From contig JAZQID010000128.1 in NCBI GenBank assembly GCA_045540915.1, positions 1 to 6,872 on the forward strand: 6,872 bases of DNA. The letters are read 5' to 3'. The stretch is from RGIG2206 sp045540915 (lineage in GTDB: Bacteria; Bacillota; Clostridia; Oscillospirales; Acutalibacteraceae). Both the position numbers and the translations under genes were made by a program. Below, in pieces: positions 1 through 4,496 of this stretch; position 1 is the stretch's first letter, and the number at the start of each line of letters is the position of its first letter. The notes under the pieces are model-generated. The model did not search any database. It saw only the letters and a list, made by a program, of their open reading frames with translations, and was not told where the DNA came from.

Positions 1-342
1 GAGGCAGGCGCGCAGTCCATCGTTTCCCCCGGCCTGTCGGTAGCGGACGCCAATATCTGCAAGGAAAAAGATGTCCCCTACTACCCCGGTTGCGTCACCC
101 CCACCGAGATAATGCAGGCACTTGAGCTTGGCATCACCACCGTCAAGTTCTTCCCTGCCAACATCTACGGAGGACTTGCCGCACTGAAGGCGCTTTCCGC
201 ACCCTTCCCGCAGGTCAAATTCATTCCCACAGGCGGCGTTGACAGAAGCAACATCGACGAGTTCTTCGCCTTCGATAAGATCGAGGCGGTCGGCGGAAGC
301 TTTTTCGTTAAAGAAGCACTTGATAAAATGGAGGAGAAATAA
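1..342 (+). CDS. eda: KDPG aldolase, 3' part (5' end outside window)
   Basis: This is the C-terminal 113 residues of 2-keto-3-deoxy-6-phosphogluconate aldolase, a cytoplasmic enzyme that splits KDPG into pyruvate and glyceraldehyde-3-phosphate (many homologues also act on 2-keto-4-hydroxyglutarate). The frame is open from base 1, so the start lies to the left; roughly the first 90-100 residues of a protein of about 210 are missing. Visible family motifs, in order, are GAQSIVSPGL, PGCVTPTEI, VKFFPA with the Schiff-base lysine at 145-147, and the phosphate-binding PTGGV loop. The internal ATG at 112 is not the real start, because the conserved SPGL and TPTE motifs lie upstream of it in the same frame. 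The TAA stop directly abuts the kdgK ATG, so the two genes are co-transcribed. Family assignment is firm; substrate preference is inferred from the kdgK neighbour. Confidence 0.95.
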   Translation, partial: EAGAQSIVSPGLSVADANICKEKDVPYYPGCVTPTEIMQALELGITTVKFFPANIYGGLAALKALSAPFPQVKFIPTGGVDRSNIDEFFAFDKIEAVGGSFFVKEALDKMEEK

Positions 343-1365
343 ATGGCTAAGATTGTTACCTTCGGCGAGTTGATGTTAAGACTTGCCCCCAACGGATATT
401 ACAGATTCTTTCAGAACGATCAGATGCAGGCTACCTTCGGAGGCGGCGAAGCCAACGTTGCAGTAAGCCTTGCCAACTACGGTATGGACAGCGTCTACGT
501 TACTAAGCTGCCCAAGCACGCCATCGGTCAGGCGGCTGTCGACTCCCTGCGTTACTTCGGCGTCGACACCTCCAAGATTGTAAGAGGCGGCGAGCGCGTC
601 GGTATCTACTATCTTGAAAAGGGCGCTTCCCAGCGCGGCTCGGTCTGCATCTATGACCGCAAGTATTCGGCCATTCAGCAGGCAACCGTTGCCGATTTCG
701 ATTGGGACAGCATCTTTGAGGGTGCCGACTGGTTCCATTTCACAGGCATCACTCCCGCTCTGGGCGAGAATGTTGTCGAAATATGCAAGGAGGCCTGCAT
801 CGCCGCTAAAGAGCGCGGTGTTACCATCTCCTGCGACCTTAACTACCGCGGCAAGCTCTGGACAAGAGAAGAGGCCAACAAGGCGATGACCGAGCTTTGC
901 AAGTACGTCGACGTTTGCATCTCCAACGAGGAGGATGCTAAGGACGTCTTCGGCATTGAGGCCGAGGGCACCGATATCTACGGCGGCAAGCTCAACCACG
1001 AGGGCTACAAGAGTGTTGCCAAGCAGCTGGCCGACAAGTTCGGCTTCAGCAAGGTTGCCATCACCCTGAGAACCTCCATCTCCGCAAGTGACAATGACTG
1101 GGCAGGGATGCTTTATGACGGCGAGGATTACTACTTCTCCAAGTCCTACCACCTGCACATCGTCGACCGCGTAGGCGGCGGCGACTCCTTCGGCGGCGGA
1201 CTCATCTACTCCCTCGTTAACGGCAAGTCCTCCAAGGATGCCATCGAGTTTGCGGTAGCCGCTTCGGCTCTCAAGCACTCGGTAGAGGGCGACTATAACC
1301 GCGTTTCCGTCAGCGAAGTTGAAAAGCTTGCAGGCGGCGACGGCTCGGGCAGAGTCCAGAGATAA
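343..1365 (+). CDS. kdgK: 2-keto-3-deoxygluconate kinase, PfkB family
   Basis: A complete 340-residue sugar kinase of the PfkB/ribokinase family, predicted to phosphorylate 2-keto-3-deoxygluconate with ATP to give KDPG, the substrate of the aldolase encoded just upstream. The length is typical of KDG kinases. The N-terminal GGGEANVAVSLA segment (residues 33-44) is the sugar-binding signature region. SCDLNYRGKLW (163-173) and SNEEDAKDVFG (194-204) match conserved core segments of KDG kinases. DRVGGGDSFGGG (275-286) is the second PfkB signature, with Asp281 as the likely catalytic base next to the GGGD anion hole. The ATG follows the eda stop without a gap, and a GGAGGA ribosome binding site sits inside the end of eda at 330-335. 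A strong terminator follows 15 bases after the stop. KDG as substrate is inferred from the eda pairing and motif pattern; a related 2-keto sugar acid is possible. Confidence 0.92.
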   Translation: MAKIVTFGELMLRLAPNGYYRFFQNDQMQATFGGGEANVAVSLANYGMDSVYVTKLPKHAIGQAAVDSLRYFGVDTSKIVRGGERVGIYYLEKGASQRGSVCIYDRKYSAIQQATVADFDWDSIFEGADWFHFTGITPALGENVVEICKEACIAAKERGVTISCDLNYRGKLWTREEANKAMTELCKYVDVCISNEEDAKDVFGIEAEGTDIYGGKLNHEGYKSVAKQLADKFGFSKVAITLRTSISASDNDWAGMLYDGEDYYFSKSYHLHIVDRVGGGDSFGGGLIYSLVNGKSSKDAIEFAVAASALKHSVEGDYNRVSVSEVEKLAGGDGSGRVQR

Positions 1366-1380
1366 CATAACCCATACGAC

Positions 1381-1416
1381 AAAACCTCCGCACAGAGCGA
1401 TCTGTACGGAGGTTTT
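1381..1416. terminator. Rho-independent terminator between convergent operons
   Basis: AAAACCTCCG (1381-1390) pairs perfectly with CGGAGGTTTT (1407-1416). After one C/A mismatch, ACAGA (1392-1396) pairs with TCTGT (1401-1405), closing on a GCGA (GNRA-type) loop. On the + strand the stem runs into TTTTCTATTTCTT, which suits termination of eda-kdgK. On the - strand it begins directly after the TAG of the 76-residue ORF and ends in TTTTG, so it probably ends that operon too. Confidence 0.9.
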
Positions 1417-1647
1417 CTATTTCTTGTGCCAACGGACGAAAGGTATAAGGGACAGCCAGAGGCGGCGCCTTCGCGCGATCCAATATTTGCGTTCCTCCCC
1501 TTCGTTTCGGTTTATCTCATCATTAATATTCCTCAGTTCAAAGCGAAAATCGTGCAGCCATATAACCGTAAACAGAATAAATACGGCTGCGAGAATCAAA
1601 CCGAGCAGCCCGATCGCCGCCCAAGAGGCGTTGTTTTCAATAATCAT
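1417..1647 (-). CDS. Small single-pass membrane protein (76 aa), unknown function
   Basis: I do not recognise a named family. Residues 9-31 form one strong hydrophobic helix after a short MIIENNAS head. A highly charged tail follows, with an ELRNINDEINRNEGEE stretch that could be helical and then a basic patch ARRRRLW (59-65). The positive charges after the helix suggest the tail is cytoplasmic. An AAGGAG ribosome binding site lies about 10 bases before the ATG, inside the end of the preceding gene. The ATG overlaps that gene's TGA stop (ATGA), so the two are probably translationally coupled. It is the last gene of the - strand cluster, and its TAG abuts the terminator stem. A role in the fibre locus is not shown by the sequence; it could be an unrelated passenger. 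Confidence 0.75.
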   Translation of the reverse strand: MIIENNASWAAIGLLGLILAAVFILFTVIWLHDFRFELRNINDEINRNEGEERKYWIARRRRLWLSLIPFVRWHKK

Positions 1648-1757
1648 TTTTTGCGGGACTCCTTATCCTTTCTCTCCGGCTTTGCAACTATCAGCAGTAT
1701 CAGCACCAAGGAGGATATAAAGCCTCCGACCACCATTCCTGCAACAAACATCACCAT
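1644..1757 (-). CDS. 37-aa membrane microprotein, unknown function
   Basis: A short ORF that begins MVMFVAGMVVGGFISS and ends KDKESRKK. Residues 2-25 are hydrophobic with small residues (GMVVGG) in the first half, and the last dozen residues are strongly basic, giving one membrane helix with a cytoplasmic tail. A clear AAAAGGAGAG ribosome binding site lies about 7 bases before the ATG at 1757. The stop overlaps the start of the 76-residue gene as ATGA. The layout recalls small DUF3789-like proteins of Firmicutes (a short GG-containing helix and a charged tail), but this is a resemblance from memory and not a demonstrated match. The ribosome binding site and the overlap support a real gene despite its size. 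Confidence 0.65.
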   Translation of the reverse strand: MVMFVAGMVVGGFISSLVLILLIVAKPERKDKESRKK

Positions 1758-1799
1758 ATATTAACTCTCCTTTTCATCCGATGTCCTGCACAAGAACCT

Positions 1800-2390
1800 C
1801 TATGACGGGTCTTGGTCTTCATTTACGTTTTCCTTTTCATCGGGATGAACCGACGATGATGCAGCAAGATCTATCAGCCCGTTGCTATCCGTTATATAAT
1901 TTGGGTTGGAGTCAGCATTGTCATATCCGTAATAGGATGACGTGCCCCAATGGCAATTAAGGGTCAACTCCGTTCCTTCGGACACCTTTAAGGTAAACTC
2001 AACCGATCCAAGCTGCTGAGTATGATAATCGATGCCGTTGATGGTAACGATGCAAAATCCCGTCTGTGCGGTGCTGGTGTCGGTTTTAGAAAGCTTTACC
2101 GTATAGGTTCCTTCGTCCAAGATCGCCTTTTGAAGACCGTTTTCGGTATCAAGCGGGATCTCTGCGCCAGATTCGTTTACCACCGACACAGTCGCATCGA
2201 AGTTTGCACTTTTTATAATGTTAGAGGCCGAGGTGACACTGCAAGAAAAATAGGCATAGGCGGAAATGCTCATTGCTATAAGGCAGGCAACCACGACGGT
2301 TATGGATAAAGTGATGCGCGCAAGCATATTTTTTTCAGATACTTTCGCGTGCTTTGGTATGTAGAACAACTCGTTATACAGTTTTCTCAC
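1800..2390 (-). CDS. SipW-type secreted protein (196 aa), possible matrix component
   Basis: An exported protein of unknown exact role. It starts with GTG, chosen because AAAGGAGGGGG lies just upstream at the right distance and the next in-frame ATG (residue 22) would remove the conserved-looking head. Residues 1-24 are a polar and basic extension (KLYNELFYIPKHAK), residues 25-44 are the hydrophobic core, and AYAYFS follows (44-49), the A-Y/W-F-S/T pattern of SipW-processed signal peptides. The mature part opens with SVTSASNIIKSANFDATVSV, which parallels the post-cleavage segments of the other TasA-like proteins here. The middle is beta-rich (GTYTVKL, GFCIVTINGI, GSVEFTLKV), as expected for a jelly-roll-like domain. 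The tail is acidic. It lies 35 bases downstream of the 216-residue gene. It lacks the longer TasA core seen in its neighbours, so it may be an accessory subunit. Confidence 0.8.
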   Translation of the reverse strand: MRKLYNELFYIPKHAKVSEKNMLARITLSITVVVACLIAMSISAYAYFSCSVTSASNIIKSANFDATVSVVNESGAEIPLDTENGLQKAILDEGTYTVKLSKTDTSTAQTGFCIVTINGIDYHTQQLGSVEFTLKVSEGTELTLNCHWGTSSYYGYDNADSNPNYITDSNGLIDLAASSSVHPDEKENVNEDQDPS

Positions 2391-2425
2391 ACTGTCCCCC
2401 TCCTTTCAAGGATCTAAAAGGTGCG

Positions 2426-3076
2426 TCAGTTCTTGATCTGGTCGGCTTTTACAATGATGCCCAGCTCGACCTTGGGCACAACATCACCGCGGTAATTGGC
2501 GATGTTGCCAACCTCTTCGGGCATACGGACCACCAATGTGACGAAGGCGGTCTGGCCTGCGTTCAACCGAGCGCCCTCGGTCGCGTAGTTGTTGAGCTTC
2601 ATATCGGCAACCTGCTTAGCCGTTTCCCGATCGGGAAGGCTGTTCTTCATTTTTTCCTCAGTCTCAGCGGTAATAAGTCCAAACCTCAGGTAGTCCTGAA
2701 GGCTGAATTGCTGGCCGAACACATTGGTCGCATAGGTGTAACCGGTGACGTTTACCGCGGTGTTGAACTGAAACTCGCGGTCGCCCTTGTTTTCCACCTT
2801 GAGATACACGACCTGCACGTATCCCGGCTCGTACAACGCATTTTCATCAAAAAGCTTGGTCTGACTGTCGACCTTTTCCCAACTACCGTCGGTAAGGCGA
2901 TGGGACACCTCCAGCTCAAAGTCAGCGAAATGAAAAATGTTCTTTATCTCGGGCGAGGTGTCGGTGAACCACGCAAGCGACGCGCCTGTACCGAGGATAC
3001 TCCACACTATAAGAGCGCATAGGCTGAGGGCTAAGGCTATTCGTTTGTAGGGTTTATATTTTGCTTGTGACTTCAC
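2426..3076 (-). CDS. TasA/BsaA-like SipW-dependent secreted protein (216 aa)
   Basis: A probable extracellular fibre or matrix subunit. It starts with GTG, supported by AAGGAGG at 3085-3091. Residues 1-10 are basic, 12-33 hydrophobic, and SLAWFTDT (33-40) is the SipW-type cleavage region. The mature start (EIKNIFHFADFELEV) matches the N-x-I-x-x-(A/G)-x-(F/L) pattern of TasA-like proteins. Residues 66-212 align by eye with the N-terminal domain of the 733-residue beta-helix protein: WEKV, LYEPGYVQVVYLKVENKG, VNV, TLVVRMPEEVGNIANY and VELGIIV all have direct counterparts there. The two are therefore paralogues, one bare and one with a beta-helix fused on. The stop-to-start distance from the upstream PPQTG gene is 17 bases, so this is one transcript. 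Polymer formation is inferred from TasA and BsaA, not seen. Confidence 0.85.
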   Translation of the reverse strand: MKSQAKYKPYKRIALALSLCALIVWSILGTGASLAWFTDTSPEIKNIFHFADFELEVSHRLTDGSWEKVDSQTKLFDENALYEPGYVQVVYLKVENKGDREFQFNTAVNVTGYTYATNVFGQQFSLQDYLRFGLITAETEEKMKNSLPDRETAKQVADMKLNNYATEGARLNAGQTAFVTLVVRMPEEVGNIANYRGDVVPKVELGIIVKADQIKN

Positions 3077-3093
3077 GCCTTGTTCCTCCTTGT

Positions 3094-3762
3094 TCAGCGT
3101 TGCGCGGGGATATTCTCCTTATTTCTTTTGCGGTATATCAAAATAATGAGCATCACCGAGAGCGAGCAGAGCATAACGGCAAGCCATATTCCAATGCGGG
3201 AATTTTCACCCGTTTGCGGTGGTTTCGGGTCATCAGGCTCAACGGGAAGCTCCTCCACCTTGAATTCCCAATCCAAGTAGCCTATCTTGTTTTGAAATTC
3301 GTTATCCATTTCGGCAGGGACATTCAGGATGACGTCCAGATTGACCTCACCGCCCGAATAGAGTGTGCCGAGGCAGACCCAATCGGTCAGACCAGCGGTC
3401 TGATCGGCGGTGGCATCAAACATATAGGCCATATCGTTATCCTCGCTCTTCTGCACCTTCAGTCCGAGCTGAGAGAGAAACTCCGCAGACTCTTCCTGTG
3501 CGCCGAGGGAACGAAGATATATCTTCACCTTGACCTTATCGTCGGCTTCATTTTTCACGGTTATCTTCTGGGTCAGGGCGTCACCCGGCATAACCCCTTT
3601 GAAATCGGCGAAGAGGTCGGTCGGCGACTGCTCGCTGCCATATTCAAAGACAAACTGCCCCGCGTTGCCGTTATAGGTGACCCTGCTGTCAGCCGCATAG
3701 GCAGGAATGACTGCCAACAGAACAACTACAAAGGCGGCGAGCATAGTAAGCAATCTTCTCAT
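3094..3762 (-). CDS. Sortase-anchored surface protein with PPQTG signal (222 aa)
   Basis: A cell-wall anchored protein. Residues 1-23 form an ordinary Sec signal peptide ending AYA before ADS; unlike its neighbours it lacks the SipW-type A-W/Y-F-S/T motif. The mature region is beta-rich and Ig-like, with VMPGDALTQKITVKNEADDK (58-77), a pattern typical of domains that begin strands after a PGD turn. A proline-rich linker (PVEPDDPKP) leads to PPQTG (181-185), then a hydrophobic helix (190-209) and a positive RKRNK tail: a complete sortase signal in which P replaces the usual L. Clostridioides difficile SrtB is known to accept (S/P)PXTG, so a class-B-like enzyme is plausible; none is in this window. 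Its ATG overlaps the TGA of the upstream TasA-like gene, with AAGGAGG inside that gene. It is a candidate anchor for the secreted fibre proteins; that role is inferred. Confidence 0.85.
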   Translation of the reverse strand: MRRLLTMLAAFVVVLLAVIPAYAADSRVTYNGNAGQFVFEYGSEQSPTDLFADFKGVMPGDALTQKITVKNEADDKVKVKIYLRSLGAQEESAEFLSQLGLKVQKSEDNDMAYMFDATADQTAGLTDWVCLGTLYSGGEVNLDVILNVPAEMDNEFQNKIGYLDWEFKVEELPVEPDDPKPPQTGENSRIGIWLAVMLCSLSVMLIILIYRKRNKENIPAQR

Positions 3763-4334
3763 CTGCTCTCCTCCTTAGGCCAGCCTGACGCGGTATATAC
3801 ATTGCCGTCGTCCAGAGGATTGTTTTCACTCTGAACCGCCTGAGCGTTGACGGTCAGGGTCAGGGTCTTGCCGATATAACGATTGTCGACCTTGGAGCCG
3901 ACCATCTCGACGTGGGAAAAGACATAGGGGGTGGTCTCGTCGGGGTCGACGACCTCCTTGTAATAATACCAGCCGTCGTGAAGCTCCCAATGCTCCTCGT
4001 TAATGTTCAGCTTAAAGCAGTCCTCGGCAGGAAGCTCCTCAGAGTTGACGCCGTAAACGACCTTGACCCGAAGGTAGAATGGATGCTCGCAATCGCTTTC
4101 GATACTGACCCGTTTGGAGACGATGTCACCCGGTACGATGTAGACTCCGTCCTTGGAAAACTCGGTGCCCTGGTCGGTGGTCTCGTGGATAATAAATTGA
4201 ATGTTACCGGAGGTCACGACGTTGGTGGCTCTGCCCACGGTAGAGTAGTAGGCGAGGGTGCCCTGACTCATAAAGGTCAAGACCGACGCCGCAAGCGCAA
4301 CGGCAAGCAGTTTTATACCAATTCTGCCCAACAT
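3759..4334 (-). CDS. TasA/BsaA-like SipW-dependent secreted protein (191 aa)
   Basis: A probable major or minor extracellular fibre subunit. It has a short basic head (MLGRIGIK), a hydrophobic core (9-22), then TLAYYSTV (26-33), the SipW-type cleavage region. The mature start continues NVVTSGNIQF (38-47), the N-x-x-x-S-G-N motif shared with TasA-like proteins. The body holds VPGDIVSKRVSIESDCEHPFYLRVKV, a beta-sandwich pattern in which a PGD turn precedes a strand and a membrane-distal strand carries FYLRVKV. It ends in LTVNAQAVQSENNP and then ASGWPKE, an ending I associate with clostridial SipW-dependent matrix proteins. ATG start with AAGGAGGT five bases upstream. It is the first gene of the tight - strand run and is coupled by ATGA overlap to the PPQTG gene. 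Note the possible hairpin over its ribosome binding site. Confidence 0.85.
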   Translation of the reverse strand: MLGRIGIKLLAVALAASVLTFMSQGTLAYYSTVGRATNVVTSGNIQFIIHETTDQGTEFSKDGVYIVPGDIVSKRVSIESDCEHPFYLRVKVVYGVNSEELPAEDCFKLNINEEHWELHDGWYYYKEVVDPDETTPYVFSHVEMVGSKVDNRYIGKTLTLTVNAQAVQSENNPLDDGNVYTASGWPKEESR

Positions 4335-4339
4335 AATAA

Positions 4340-4380
4340 CCTCCTTTGAAAAAATTTAGTATTGACTCGGCAATCAAAGG
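4340..4380 (-). promoter_or_regulatory. Possible hairpin masking the ribosome binding site of the 191-aa gene
   Basis: On the - strand, CCTTTGA (complement of 4374-4380), which lies inside the terminal repeat of the palindromic element, can pair over 7 bases with TCAAAGG (complement of 4343-4349). The second arm overlaps the Shine-Dalgarno AAGGAGG (4340-4346). The loop is 24 bases and contains a run of T. The complementarity is exact, but function is only inferred. Confidence 0.35.
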
Positions 4381-4459
4381 GTATAACAATCCCTCCACCG
4401 CTTACGCGGTCTCCCTCCCTTTAGGCAAGGGAGGCAGGAGTTACACTCTTTGATTGCCG
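4368..4459. repeat. MITE-like palindromic element with imperfect 20-bp terminal inverted repeats
   Basis: CGGCAATCAAAGGGTATAAC (4368-4387) is inverted at 4440-4459 with 18 of 20 bases matching; both mismatches would be G-U tolerant in RNA. Two further hairpins lie inside: ACCGC-TTAC-GCGGT (4397-4410) and CCTCCCTT-TAGGC-AAGGGAGG (4414-4434). There is no ORF of note. The C/T-rich internal hairpins resemble short dispersed repeats I have seen in Oscillospiraceae genomes, though copy number cannot be judged here. It sits in the gap between the beta-helix gene and the 191-residue gene. Confidence 0.65.
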
Positions 4460-4460
4460 C

Positions 4461-4482
4461 CCATCCCTCCGAAGAGGGATGG
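4461..4482 (-). terminator. UUCG-loop hairpin just after the beta-helix gene
   Basis: CCATCCCTC (4461-4469) pairs perfectly with GAGGGATGG (4474-4482). Read on the - strand the loop is TTCG closed by C-G, the extra-stable UUCG tetraloop. It begins 14 bases after the TAA of the 733-residue gene. No T-run follows (GGGCGGCAATC), so it is not a canonical intrinsic terminator; it may block 3' exonucleases, or simply be part of the adjoining repeat. Confidence 0.5.
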
Positions 4483-4496
4483 AACGGACTTAAAAA

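Noticed and set aside
376..1368. Long open frame antisense to kdgK (330 codons)
   Set aside because: It mirrors the codon bias of kdgK, shows no recognisable motif, and kdgK is certain from its conserved signatures.
1319..1764. Overlapping + strand frames after kdgK
   Set aside because: They run through the terminator and oppose the small - strand membrane genes; no ribosome binding site or domain supports them.
3094..3762. The PPQTG protein as another SipW substrate
   Set aside because: Its signal ends in a standard AYA-A site and lacks the A-W/Y-F-S/T motif after the core, so ordinary signal peptidase is more likely.
2354..3834. Two + strand open frames (222 and 257 codons) opposite the 216-aa and 222-aa genes
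   Set aside because: Both lie antisense to genes with signal peptides and good ribosome binding sites, and they show no family resemblance.
4335..4400. Sigma-A promoter for the 191-aa gene on the - strand
   Set aside because: TTGATT and TACTAA are present but their spacing (10 bases) is wrong, and other pairs fit poorly.
4368..4482. CRISPR array
   Set aside because: The repeats are inverted arms and single hairpins, not regularly spaced direct repeats with unique spacers, and no cas gene is present.
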